From RGIG6353 sp045594565 (GTDB lineage: Bacteria; Bacillota; Clostridia; Oscillospirales; SIG627): DNA of 12,375 nt. The stretch spans positions 1 to 12,375 of the forward strand of contig JAZNYT010000037.1 of NCBI GenBank assembly GCA_045594565.1, written 5' to 3'. Of this stretch, positions 5,678 through 12,375 are shown piece after piece. The notes beneath the pieces were generated by a model, which was not told the DNA's origin, searched no databases, and saw only the letters and a list, made by a program, of their open reading frames with translations. Every line of letters starts with the position of its first letter. Position 1 is the stretch's first letter. The position numbers and the translations under genes were made by a program.

Positions 5678-5731
5678 CGATTTTATCTCAAAATCTCGTC
5701 GCTTTTTAAAGATTAGATATTTTGGCTAAAA
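5678..5731 (+). repeat. Right end of the modular element, third copy (54 bp)
   Basis: CGATTTTATCTCAAAATCTC, then GTCGC, T5, a variable 8-10 bp and GATATTTTGGCTAAAA. It matches the last 55 bp of the 119-bp repeat (5424-5478 and minus 135-81) apart from a one-base deletion and a few changes. The first 64 bp of the 119-bp repeat are absent; heptamers stand in their place. Confidence 0.85.
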
Positions 5732-5746
5732 GAAATAAATTGAAAA

Positions 5747-5781
5747 TTTCAACTTTCCATTTTCAACTTTCCATTTGCAAT
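5747..5781 (-). repeat. Heptamer repeats behind the LRR gene
   Basis: The plus strand shows five 7-bp units alternating TTTCAAC and TTTCCAT, ending TTGCAAT. They directly abut the GCACCC terminator of the LRR gene, so the order is stop, terminator, heptamers. Here no AGGTWA box or TTTGC hairpin follows. Instead the sequence runs into the inverted GATATTTTGGCTAAAA of the third right end. Confidence 0.75.
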
Positions 5782-5810
5782 AAAAAAGCACCCTTTCGGG
5801 TGCTTTTTTT
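5782..5810 (-). terminator. GCACCC terminator of the LRR gene (bidirectional form)
   Basis: GCACCC/GGGTGC (5788-5793 with 5798-5803) closes on TTTC, with A6 before and T7 after on the plus strand, so it can work in both directions. The TAA stop of the LRR gene (5809-5811) lies in the flanking tract, so the terminator begins at the stop codon. The same stem is reused at 8796-8811 and 12078-12093. Confidence 0.9.
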
Positions 5811-8640
5811 ACCAGATCGTTACAACGCCGTCAACGTAGTGCCAGTATTTTCCGTTTTGGGTGGGGGCAGCTTCCGAGTACCATACAACGCTTCGAGAAA
5901 GCGCTGTGACGTCAGAAAGATTTCTGTCCTTTACCCATTCTTCTCTTGTGCCCTCGTAAATCGCTTCGACAATACCTGTATTTCTGAAGGTGTCGTTTGA
6001 AACGTAGGGGCAATTTTTGGGAATAAAGATTCTGTTTATAGTGGTATTTGCAAAGGCGATAGACTCAATAGAGGTAAGATTATTTGTAAGCTTTACTTCT
6101 TCAACGAGAGGTCTTGATGCAAAGGCGCCCCAGCCTATAGTGGTGATACCGTCGTGAAGATTTATCTTTGTTACGGTAGGAATATAGGTGAACGAATATG
6201 TGCCTATTTTCGTAATGCTTTCGGGTACTGTAATTTCGGTGGGAATCGCGCCGTTGATGTATACGGGGCGGTCTTTATCAACCAAGGAATAGTCGAAGTT
6301 CAGTGTGAGCCAGCCCTCAACTCCTCTTGTGTAGTAAAGCTCGAAGGTGTCTGCGGCGTTTGTAAATACGCCTGCATCAAAGCGTGTATTCACCGAGTCT
6401 ACAGTTGCTTTTTTCAGGGTTTTACTTGTGTTGAATGCATTCTGACCAACGTAAACTACGTTTTCGGGAATAGTTACCTCTTCAAGAGCGGTGAGGTGGA
6501 AGGCGCTTGTTCCAATTCTTTCAAGGGTTCCGGGAAGCGTTATGCCCTTGAGGCTCTGACACATATCGAAGGCATAGTCTCCGATAATCTCAACGCCCTC
6601 GGGAATTATTACCGAGGCTATCTTTGTGCCGCTGAACGCTCTTTCCTCGATAACCTTGAGTGTTGAGGGGAGGATAATATAGTCAAGCATATTACAGTAG
6701 GAAAAAGTATTCCTTGTAATAACTGTAATGGGTGCATCTATGATTACGCTTGTTACTATGTTGTTAGAGGGGAAGGTGTTTTTGTCAATATAAACTATCG
6801 TTTCGCCGTTGGGGCTCTTTTCGGGAATTCTGATATCCGACTGTGTAATTTCAACGGTGGGAATTCTTCCTATACGGCAGGTTCCGTCGCCGTTGGAGGT
6901 GTAGCGGAAGCCTGTTTCAAAGTCGTACAAGGTATCTGCCTGGAACTTGATGCTTGAGCCGCCAAGCACGTTATCTCCGCCGTTGCCGCTCTTTTCAAGC
7001 CATTCGCTCTGTGTGCCGTTGTAGTAAACGGTTGCGCTTTCGGGAATGCCGAGAGCTTTTACGTTGGTATTTGCTGAAACGTAGAGAGAGGTCATAGCGG
7101 GACAGTTTTCAAAAATTGCATTAACAGAATAGAGTGCATCGGGAAGACGGACTGTAGTAAGAGCGGTACAATCCTTAAAGGTGTCTTCTCCTATTTCAAA
7201 TATACCCTGTGGGAAGGCTACCGAAGAAAGAGAGGTACATTCACTGAACACGTCGGTGCCGAGAGTTTCAAGTCTCTCGTTGAAGCCTATCTCGGAGAGA
7301 GCAAAGCATCTTGCAAATGAAGCGTTGCCTATGGTCTTAAGGTTCTTACCGAAGGTTATCTTTGTCATTGCGGAGCACTTTTCAAAGGAGCTTGCACCGA
7401 TAGCTTCAAGTGTATCGGGGAGCTTTATCTCTCTTACCGATTCACAGAAGAAGAACGCCGCCTCGTCAACGGTTTTCAGTCCTTCCGCAAAGCTTATCGT
7501 CTGAACCGACTTGCACATTCTGAAGGCGTAGGGCTTTATTTTCGTAAGGGTGGAGGGGAAGGAAAGGGCACGAAGGGATGAGCACTCGTCAAAAGCCCAT
7601 TCGCCTATCTCGCGGAGTCCCTCGGAGAATTTAACGGAGAGAAGTGAGGAACAGTTCTGAAAAGCGTTCTTTCCTATCTTTTCAACTCCTGTGGGAATAC
7701 TTATCTTTGTAAGGGAGGAACAACCCTTGAAGGCTTCATCGGGAATGAATTTAAGAGTTGTGGGGAGTGAAGCGTAGCGGAGATTTGAGCTATTCTTAAG
7801 ACTTACTGTGATAACTCCCTCGTTTATGAAAATCGCTTCAAGTGTGGGGGAGGTGAAGTCCTCGGGAAGGTCGATGCCAACCGATAACACCTTGAGGGGA
7901 TAGTTCTTTATATCAGAAAAGTCGAAGTCCTTAACGGTAGAGGGAATATTTATGTATTCAAGAGAGGTACATCCTCCGAAGGCTTCCGCGCCGATGCTTG
8001 TAACACTGTCGGGGATTACAACCTTTTTAAGAGAGACGTTGTCCTTGAAGGCGGTGATGGCTATCTTATCAACAGGCTTTCCGTTGAAGGTCTCGGGAAT
8101 TATTACGGTGTCACCCGAAACGCTTCCGATACCTGCAACGTAGTAGGTCTTTCCGTCCTCGGTGTTGAATTCAAGCTCACCCTCGCCCATTTCGGCGTAT
8201 ACTGCTTTTATATAAAGATTCTGAGCCATCTTTACAGGGAGTGTGTTTTTGTGTGTAATGATAGTGCCGTTGCCGTCGGTAAAGTAGAGGAAAGCGGCTT
8301 TCTCTCGGTTTCCGGCAACGATAGTGTATTCCTCGTCGGGAGCAAGAGTGAGGGTGCTTGTGCCATTTTCAAAGGTGATGCCCTCAACGGTCAGCGTGTA
8401 GGTTTGAGGCTCTGAATCCACAGGCTCCACAGGCTCTTCCGGCTCTTCGGGGTATTCGGGTTCATATACCTCAGGCTCGTCAGGCTCGGTGGGGGTATCT
8501 GTGCCGCCTGTGTGAGAAACCGAGGTGTCCTCTGTTTTTTTATCGTCCTTTTCCTTTTCTTCCTCCTCCTTTTCACCTGCACAGGCTGTAAGAAGAAGAC
8601 AGAGTAAAAGTGTTATTGAGAGTAATATAAGCTTTTTCAT
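5809..8640 (-). CDS. BspA-like leucine-rich-repeat lipoprotein
   Basis: The predicted product is a 943-residue exported lipoprotein. Residues 1-20 are a signal peptide with lipobox LTAC and lipidated Cys20. An acidic, proline-rich stalk (about 22-78, many E/D/P) follows, then a small beta-type region (about 80-170). Bacterial LRR_5/BspA repeats form three blocks, about 175-535, 595-760 and 798-895. The unit is about 23 residues (for example SLTKISIPTGVEKIGKNAF). Blocks are separated by segments of the type YYNGTQSEWLEK (539-550) and YEGTREEWVKD (895-905), a recurring feature in such proteins. There is no LPXTG anchor, so attachment is by lipid. Family members are surface proteins implicated in adhesion or ligand binding; the target here is unknown. 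Start ATG 8640 has AAAGGAG about 6 bp upstream. It is monocistronic, with its own promoter and terminator. Confidence 0.92.
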   Translation of the reverse strand: MKKLILLSITLLLCLLLTACAGEKEEEEKEKDDKKTEDTSVSHTGGTDTPTEPDEPEVYEPEYPEEPEEPVEPVDSEPQTYTLTVEGITFENGTSTLTLAPDEEYTIVAGNREKAAFLYFTDGNGTIITHKNTLPVKMAQNLYIKAVYAEMGEGELEFNTEDGKTYYVAGIGSVSGDTVIIPETFNGKPVDKIAITAFKDNVSLKKVVIPDSVTSIGAEAFGGCTSLEYINIPSTVKDFDFSDIKNYPLKVLSVGIDLPEDFTSPTLEAIFINEGVITVSLKNSSNLRYASLPTTLKFIPDEAFKGCSSLTKISIPTGVEKIGKNAFQNCSSLLSVKFSEGLREIGEWAFDECSSLRALSFPSTLTKIKPYAFRMCKSVQTISFAEGLKTVDEAAFFFCESVREIKLPDTLEAIGASSFEKCSAMTKITFGKNLKTIGNASFARCFALSEIGFNERLETLGTDVFSECTSLSSVAFPQGIFEIGEDTFKDCTALTTVRLPDALYSVNAIFENCPAMTSLYVSANTNVKALGIPESATVYYNGTQSEWLEKSGNGGDNVLGGSSIKFQADTLYDFETGFRYTSNGDGTCRIGRIPTVEITQSDIRIPEKSPNGETIVYIDKNTFPSNNIVTSVIIDAPITVITRNTFSYCNMLDYIILPSTLKVIEERAFSGTKIASVIIPEGVEIIGDYAFDMCQSLKGITLPGTLERIGTSAFHLTALEEVTIPENVVYVGQNAFNTSKTLKKATVDSVNTRFDAGVFTNAADTFELYYTRGVEGWLTLNFDYSLVDKDRPVYINGAIPTEITVPESITKIGTYSFTYIPTVTKINLHDGITTIGWGAFASRPLVEEVKLTNNLTSIESIAFANTTINRIFIPKNCPYVSNDTFRNTGIVEAIYEGTREEWVKDRNLSDVTALSRSVVWYSEAAPTQNGKYWHYVDGVVTIW

Positions 8641-8672
8641 AAGAACTCCTTTGCTGTTTATATCATACCAAG

Positions 8673-8701
8673 ATTATATAACCTAAAGCCAAAAAAATCA
8701 A
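8673..8701 (-). promoter_or_regulatory. SigA-type promoter of the LRR lipoprotein gene
   Basis: On the minus strand: TTGATT (8696-8701), a 17-bp spacer and TATAAT (8673-8678). The leader would be about 25 nt. A second AT-rich box (TATGATATAAA) lies nearer the gene but has no matching -35. Confidence 0.75.
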
Positions 8702-8723
8702 GATGGAGCAGAGCTTTTATAAT

Positions 8724-8789
8724 GAATATTGAAGAATTATTGACAATTTGCCAAAGGCAAATTTACCTTAACTATTCACTATTAACTAA
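8724..8789 (-). repeat. Heptamer/hairpin composite repeat, copy C
   Basis: On the minus strand, after the terminator at 8791-8817, there are three 7-bp units of the type TTAGTTA/ATAGTGA (plus 8769-8789). AAGGTAA follows, then the hairpin AATTTGCC/GGCAAATT (8745-8763). Two further degenerate units (GAATATT, GAAGAAT; 8724-8737) lie on the far side, inverted relative to the first. It separates the YitT terminator from the LRR promoter. Confidence 0.75.
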
Positions 8790-8790
8790 C

Positions 8791-8817
8791 AAAAAGCACC
8801 CGTAAGGGTGCTTTTTT
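8791..8817 (-). terminator. GCACCC terminator of the yitT-like gene
   Basis: GCACCC/GGGTGC (8796-8801 with 8806-8811) closes on GTAA, flanked by A5 and T6 and therefore bidirectional in form. It starts 1-2 bp beyond the stop codon. The stem is identical to those at 5788-5803 and 12078-12093; only the loop differs. Confidence 0.9.
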
Positions 8818-8818
8818 G

Positions 8819-9667
8819 TTATCTATAAACGTGGAAGCCGTTGCCCACTATCTGCTGTGATTCTGAGTAGATTATAAATACGTTTTCATCAATTTCCTCT
8901 ATCTTGTGCTGAAAGGCGGGGATCTCCGTTTCCTTGAGCGCACAAAGGAGCACCTGCCTTTCTCCTCCCGTATAAGCACCCTTGGCGTCGATAAGGGTAA
9001 CGCCTCTTTGAGATGTGGTAACGAGAAGCCTCGATATTTCGCCTCCCTTTGAGGTTATAACGAAGGCAAGCTTTGAAACGTTCATTTTCGAAATGAGGAA
9101 GTCTATAGCAAAGGTGGATACCGCAAGAGCTATGATGCCGTAAAGGGCAAGCTCGAATTCACGGAAAACTATAAGAGAGAGGAGGATAACCGCGCTGTCA
9201 ACGAAAAGAAGGAGTCTGCCTATAGCGACGTTTGGACGGTAGTGCTGAATGAGACGCGCCGCAATGTCGGTGCCTCCCGTAGATGCTCCCACAAGAAGCG
9301 TGATTCCTATACCTACACCGTAGAAAACCGAGCCGCAGATGGTTGCAAGTACCACGTCATCGGTGATGGGGGGCACGTAGGAGAGAAGCTCTACGAAAAG
9401 AGTGAGAGAGAAAGCACCTACAAGGGTATGGATAACGAAGTGCTTGCCAAGTATGAATATAGCAACGATGAGAAGCGCTATATTTATTACACCGTAGGTG
9501 ATACCCGGCTGAATACCGAGGGTATGATATATGACGGTTGCAAGACCCGAAACACCGCCTCCGACAACCTTTGCGGGAAGGTAGAATACCGAAACTCCGA
9601 TAGATGTGAGGAAGGTTCCGATAAGGGTAAACATAAGTATTTTCAATTTAGACATTTTAGCTGTCAT
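8819..9667 (-). CDS. YitT family membrane protein with DUF2179 domain
   Basis: This 282-residue integral membrane protein has about six hydrophobic segments (roughly 10-30, 55-73, 77-98, 105-128, 149-168, 173-193). A cytosolic DUF2179 domain (about 197-282) carries RGVT (221-224) and GAYTG (230-234). Conserved glycine motifs GGGVSGLA (36-43) and GASTGGTD (127-134) fit the YitT/YqfU family of Firmicutes. The biochemical role of the family is not established, so no gene symbol is given. ATG 9667 is preferred over the ATG four codons later because AAGGAA lies 8 bp upstream of it. It is divergent from the methionine operon across 199 bp, has its own promoter and ends at a GCACCC terminator. Nothing looks truncated. 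Confidence 0.92.
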   Translation of the reverse strand: MTAKMSKLKILMFTLIGTFLTSIGVSVFYLPAKVVGGGVSGLATVIYHTLGIQPGITYGVINIALLIVAIFILGKHFVIHTLVGAFSLTLFVELLSYVPPITDDVVLATICGSVFYGVGIGITLLVGASTGGTDIAARLIQHYRPNVAIGRLLLFVDSAVILLSLIVFREFELALYGIIALAVSTFAIDFLISKMNVSKLAFVITSKGGEISRLLVTTSQRGVTLIDAKGAYTGGERQVLLCALKETEIPAFQHKIEEIDENVFIIYSESQQIVGNGFHVYR

Positions 9668-9711
9668 TTGTTACGTTCCTTTTCGAAAATTTTTCTTTGT
9701 CTTACAAGGGT

Positions 9712-9740
9712 ATTTTACATCAAACGCCGAAAAAATTCAA
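9712..9740 (-). promoter_or_regulatory. Promoter of the yitT-like gene
   Basis: On the minus strand: TTGAAT (9735-9740), a 17-bp spacer ending in TGATG, and TAAAAT (9712-9717). The start of transcription would be near 9705, giving a leader of about 38 nt. Confidence 0.6.
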
Positions 9741-9797
9741 TAGCGATGAGGGAATAACATAAAAATTTGTGATGAGTGGCAGAAACTCTAAATTTTC

Positions 9798-9826
9798 TTG
9801 ACATATATGCGAAAATGTGGTAGTAT
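9798..9826 (+). promoter_or_regulatory. Promoter of the methionine operon
   Basis: A consensus TTGACA (9798-9803), a 17-bp spacer and TAGTAT (9821-9826) with extended TGG upstream. The leader to GTG 9867 is only about 34 nt, too short for an S-box (SAM) riboswitch or T-box. Any methionine control must therefore be by a protein or elsewhere. Confidence 0.8.
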
Positions 9827-9866
9827 AAGGCTAAAATCTTGAGTGTTTTTACAAAGGAGAATTGAC

Positions 9867-11156
9867 GTGTCAAACTACAAAATAGAAACTAAATGTATAC
9901 AGTCGGGCTACGTGCCTTCAAACGGCGAGCCGAGACAGGTGCCCATCGTTCAAAGCACCACCTTCAAATATGATACAAGCGAGGATATGGGTAAGCTCTT
10001 CGACCTTGAAGCAAGCGGCTATTTCTATACCCGTCTCCAGAATCCCACAAACGATTACGTGGCATCAAAGATTGCCGACCTTGAGGGGGGTACTGCCGCA
10101 ATGCTTACCTCCTCGGGACAGGCGGCAAACTTCTACGCTATATTCAACATTGCGTCGGCAGGAGACCACGTTGTGGCTTCCTCTACTATCTACGGAGGCA
10201 CCTTCAATCTTTTCTCGGTTACTATGAAGAGAATGGGCATTGAGTTTACCTTCGTATCCCCCTATGCTACCGACGAGGAGCTTCAGGCGGCTTTCCGTCC
10301 CAACACCAAGGCTCTTTTCGGTGAAACTATCGCTAACCCCGCGCTTACCGTCCTTGATATCGAGCGTTTTGCGAATATCGCCCACAAGAACGGTGTACCC
10401 CTTATCATAGATAACACCTTCGCAACACCCTACCTCTGCCGTCCCTTCGAGTTCGGTGCGGATACCGTAACCCACTCCACTACAAAGTATATGGACGGAC
10501 ACGGTTCAGGCGTTGGCGGTTGTATCGTTGACAGCGGTAAATTTGACTGGACAAAGTACCCCGACAAGTTCCCCGGTCTTTGCACTCCCGACGAGAGCTA
10601 TCACGGCGTAACCTACACCGAGCGCTTCGGACTTGCAGGTGCATTTATTACCAAGGCAACGGCACAGCTCATGCGTGACTTCGGCTCTATCCAGTCGCCT
10701 CAGAATGCATATCTTTTGAATCTCGGTCTTGAAAGCCTTCACGTGAGAATGGAAAGACATTCTGCAAACGCTCTGAAGGTTGCAGAGTTCCTTGAAAAGC
10801 ATCCTATGATTTCGTGGGTTAAATACAGCGGACTTCCCTCCGACCGTGACTATCCTCTCGCTCAGAAGTATCTTCCTCTCGGCTCTTGCGGAGTTGTAAG
10901 CTTCGGCGTTCGCGGCGGAAGAAAGGCTGCCGAAAAGTTTATGAAGAATCTCCGTCTTGCATCTATCGAAACTCACGTTGCCGATGCAAAGACATGTTGT
11001 TTACATCCCGCTTCTGCAACTCACCGTCAGATGAACGATGCAGAGCTTGAAGCGGCAGGTGTTTCTCCCGACCTTGTAAGATATTCTTGCGGTATTGAAA
11101 ACGCAGACGACCTTATTGCAGATATCGCACAGGCACTTGAAAAGGCGGGTGCATAG
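9867..11156 (+). CDS. O-acetylhomoserine sulfhydrylase (MetY-type)
   Basis: This 429-residue fold-type I PLP enzyme of the Cys/Met metabolism family is cytosolic. The predicted reaction is O-acetylhomoserine plus sulfide to homocysteine and acetate. The PLP lysine is K207 (THSTTKYMDGHG). Also seen are D182 in LIIDNTFATP, YTRLQNPT (54-61), SSGQAA (82-87) and R405 in LVRYSCGIE for the substrate carboxylate. The length of about 430 residues fits MetY rather than shorter cystathionine synthases and lyases. GTG 9867 has AAAGGAG 6-7 bp upstream. An upstream in-frame GTG at 9843 would put the ribosome binding site inside the coding region and is rejected. Family members act with sulfide or methanethiol, so substrate choice is not fully certain. 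It ends 2 bp before metA, which supports direct sulfhydrylation. Confidence 0.93.
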   Translation: MSNYKIETKCIQSGYVPSNGEPRQVPIVQSTTFKYDTSEDMGKLFDLEASGYFYTRLQNPTNDYVASKIADLEGGTAAMLTSSGQAANFYAIFNIASAGDHVVASSTIYGGTFNLFSVTMKRMGIEFTFVSPYATDEELQAAFRPNTKALFGETIANPALTVLDIERFANIAHKNGVPLIIDNTFATPYLCRPFEFGADTVTHSTTKYMDGHGSGVGGCIVDSGKFDWTKYPDKFPGLCTPDESYHGVTYTERFGLAGAFITKATAQLMRDFGSIQSPQNAYLLNLGLESLHVRMERHSANALKVAEFLEKHPMISWVKYSGLPSDRDYPLAQKYLPLGSCGVVSFGVRGGRKAAEKFMKNLRLASIETHVADAKTCCLHPASATHRQMNDAELEAAGVSPDLVRYSCGIENADDLIADIAQALEKAGA

Positions 11157-11158
11157 TA

Positions 11159-12073
11159 ATGCCCATCAGAATTCCTAATTCGCTGCCCGCGACACAGACG
11201 CTCATTGACGAAAACATCTTCGTTATGACCGAAACGAGAGCGCTGACACAGGACATCCGTCCTCTTCAGATTCTGCTTCTCAATCTTATGCCTACAAAGA
11301 TAGTTACCGAGACACAGTTCGCAAGACTCCTCGGTAATACCCCCTTGCAGGTAGACCTTGAATTTTTGCAGACTGCAAGTCATAAGGCGACACATACCTC
11401 TGCCGACCATCTCCTTGCCTTCTATAAGGTGTTCGACGAGATAAAGGATAAGAAGTATGACGGTATGATAATAACGGGTGCGCCCGTTGAGCTTCTTCCC
11501 TTCGAGGAGGTAGATTACTGGAAAGAGCTTTGTGAGATTATGGAGTGGTCAAAGACTCACGTAACAAGCACTCTTCACATATGCTGGGGCGCACAGGCGG
11601 GTCTTTACTACCATTTCGGTATCGATAAAAAGACTCTTCCCGAAAAGATGTTCGGTGTTTTCCCCCACCGCGTTGCGCACAAAAACGCTATTCTTTTCCG
11701 TGGCTTCGACGATGAATTTCTCGTTCCTCACTCTCGTCACACGACAGTTGATATCGAGGACGTGAGACGAGATTCGAGACTCAAGATTCTCTCACTTTCG
11801 GATAAGGCGGGGCTTCACTGCTGTATGACCGAAGGGGGACGTCAGATTTTCGTGACGGGTCACTCCGAGTACGACCCCGACACACTTAAAAACGAGTATT
11901 TCCGTGATAAGAATCAGGGACTTCCCATTAAGGTGCCCGAAAACTACTTCCCTCACGATGACGATACTCTTGTACCTATTGTTAAGTGGCGTTCACATGC
12001 GAATCTGCTTTTCTCCAACTGGCTTAACTACTTTGTATATCAGACTACTCCTTACGATATAAATGAGATATAA
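11159..12073 (+). CDS. metA: Homoserine O-acetyltransferase of the MetA family
   Basis: This 304-residue MetA (homoserine O-succinyltransferase family) enzyme catalyses the first committed step of methionine synthesis. The catalytic set is complete: Cys142 in HICWGAQ, His235 and Glu237 in GHSEYD. Residue 111 is Glu (GAPVELLPFEEVDYW). From published work on this family, Glu111 goes with acetyl-CoA and Gly111 with succinyl-CoA, so acetyl transfer is predicted despite the usual succinyltransferase label. This matches the upstream O-acetylhomoserine sulfhydrylase. The ATG follows the metY stop by 2 bp, with AAGGCGGG about 8-9 bp upstream inside metY; coupling is likely. The TAA stop merges with the A-tract of the terminator. 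Confidence 0.95.
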   Translation: MPIRIPNSLPATQTLIDENIFVMTETRALTQDIRPLQILLLNLMPTKIVTETQFARLLGNTPLQVDLEFLQTASHKATHTSADHLLAFYKVFDEIKDKKYDGMIITGAPVELLPFEEVDYWKELCEIMEWSKTHVTSTLHICWGAQAGLYYHFGIDKKTLPEKMFGVFPHRVAHKNAILFRGFDDEFLVPHSRHTTVDIEDVRRDSRLKILSLSDKAGLHCCMTEGGRQIFVTGHSEYDPDTLKNEYFRDKNQGLPIKVPENYFPHDDDTLVPIVKWRSHANLLFSNWLNYFVYQTTPYDINEI

Positions 12074-12098
12074 AAAAGCACCCTTCGGGGTGCTTTTT
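12074..12098 (+). terminator. GCACCC terminator of the methionine operon
   Basis: GCACCC/GGGTGC (12078-12083 with 12088-12093) closes on a TTCG tetraloop with the favoured C-G closing pair, then T5. The upstream A-tract begins within the metA stop codon. The stem is the same as behind the LRR and yitT-like genes. Confidence 0.92.
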
Positions 12099-12101
12099 AA
12101 G

Positions 12102-12193
12102 TTGAAAATTGAAAGTGGAAAATGGAAAATTAAAAATTGAAAGTTGAAAATTGAAAATTGAAAATTAAGGTAACTTTTGCTTAAGCAAAAGTT
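12102..12193 (+). repeat. Heptamer/hairpin composite repeat, copy D
   Basis: Nine 7-bp units of TTGAAAA with variants TTGAAAG, TGGAAAA and TTAAAAA (12102-12164) are followed by TTAAGGTAA. The hairpin AACTTTTGCT/AGCAAAAGTT comes next (12172-12193). It follows the metA terminator by 3 bp, the same order as in copy C behind the yitT-like gene. Confidence 0.85.
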
Positions 12194-12375
12194 TTTGTTT
12201 TATTATAGTTTTGGGTAAAGTTTAAGAGAGGGGGATTGTTAAGTTATGATTGCACCCCAAGGGTACTTCCTCGCGAAGCTCGGGGCGCCTGACGGCAAGT
12301 TATAAGTTTAGGTGTGCTTCGCACAGTTATGAGTTGTTTTTGTTTGGCAATCATATCATAACGAAAGACGAAGTC
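12194..12375. other. Gene-free right end with a possible structured region
   Basis: No gene is supported. TTTTGGGTAAA (12209-12219) matches the end of the 119-bp repeat copy 1. A 9-bp inverted repeat, TATGATTGC (12245-12253) and GCAATCATA (12347-12355), brackets about 93 bp. This stretch is more GC-rich than the other spacers and contains a small hairpin, TGTGC-TTC-GCACA (12313-12325). It could be a repeat, a small RNA or a leader of a gene beyond the window; the sequence alone does not decide. Confidence 0.5.

Larger units (their letters stand above)
5202..5808. other. 607-bp gene-free interval of chained repeats
   Basis: No gene is supported here. The order is: element left end (5200-5234), a non-conserved stretch with a terminator (5235-5359), 119-bp repeat (5360-5478), GAAA-loop terminator (5482-5506), heptamers and TTTGC hairpin (5511-5570), a second hairpin AATTTTCC/GGAAAATT with GAAA loop (5585-5604), a pure heptamer array (5614-5668), a third repeat right end (5678-5731), inverted heptamers (5747-5781) and the terminator of the LRR gene (5782-5810). 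GATATTTTGGCTAAAA occurs three times in the same direction at 5206, 5463 and 5716, so the start-to-start distances are 257 and 253 bp. Confidence 0.75.

Noticed and set aside
8683..8703. Another copy of GATATTTTGGCTAAAA near the LRR promoter (TTGATTTTTTTGGCTTTAG on the minus strand)
   Set aside because: It differs at several positions and overlaps the -35 and spacer of a normal promoter. Chance similarity in AT-rich DNA is enough.
9843..9866. Upstream GTG start for the sulfhydrylase
   Set aside because: The AAAGGAG ribosome binding site would lie inside the coding sequence; GTG 9867 is correctly spaced from it.
9827..9866. SAM riboswitch or T-box before the methionine operon
   Set aside because: The leader from the predicted start of transcription is about 34 nt, with no room for either structure.

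Overview
The window looks like chromosome from a moderate-GC Firmicute, most likely a gut-type Clostridia. The signs are strong AAGGAG-type ribosome binding sites, extended -10 promoters (TGnTATAAT), GTG starts, a BspA-like leucine-rich-repeat lipoprotein, a YitT/DUF2179 membrane protein, and AT-rich spacers full of repeats. This placement is inference; there is no rRNA, tRNA or phylogenetic marker here.

There are eight genes. From left to right they are: a COG2509-type FAD-dependent dehydrogenase (minus); a Gfo/Idh/MocA-family protein (minus); divergent from it, an AraC-family regulator overlapping by 4 bp a class I/II PLP aminotransferase (both plus); a 943-residue LRR lipoprotein (minus); a YitT-family membrane protein (minus); and a two-gene plus-strand methionine operon, O-acetylhomoserine sulfhydrylase followed by MetA. 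The MetA has Glu at position 111, the residue linked to acetyl-CoA use. The two enzymes therefore fit one route: homoserine to O-acetylhomoserine to homocysteine. The AraC regulator and the Gfo/Idh gene share a 163-bp divergent spacer. It carries two A7CC direct repeats exactly 21 bp apart, a plausible AraC-type operator.

The unusual content lies between genes. Two kinds of repeat recur. (1) A modular element starts exactly at a stop codon. It has a conserved 35-bp left end, a variable 120-125 bp middle holding a terminator, and a conserved 119-bp right end that finishes with GATATTTTGGCTAAAA. It follows the FAD dehydrogenase gene (minus, 81-354) and the aminotransferase gene (plus, 5200-5478). 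A third right end lies at 5678-5731. (2) A composite of terminator-like hairpin, then 7-bp tandem repeats, then AGGTWA, then a TTTGC/GCAAA hairpin occurs four times. The heptamer sequence differs at each locus while order and period are kept. At the two loci with the modular element, the composite follows it directly in the same orientation, so both 3' regions share a layout of about 370 bp. Three genes also end in a reused GCACCC/GGGTGC terminator with different tetraloops.

I see no phage, insertion sequence transposase, CRISPR, toxin-antitoxin or defence genes. The strongest candidate for something undescribed is the non-coding repeat system at gene 3' ends.
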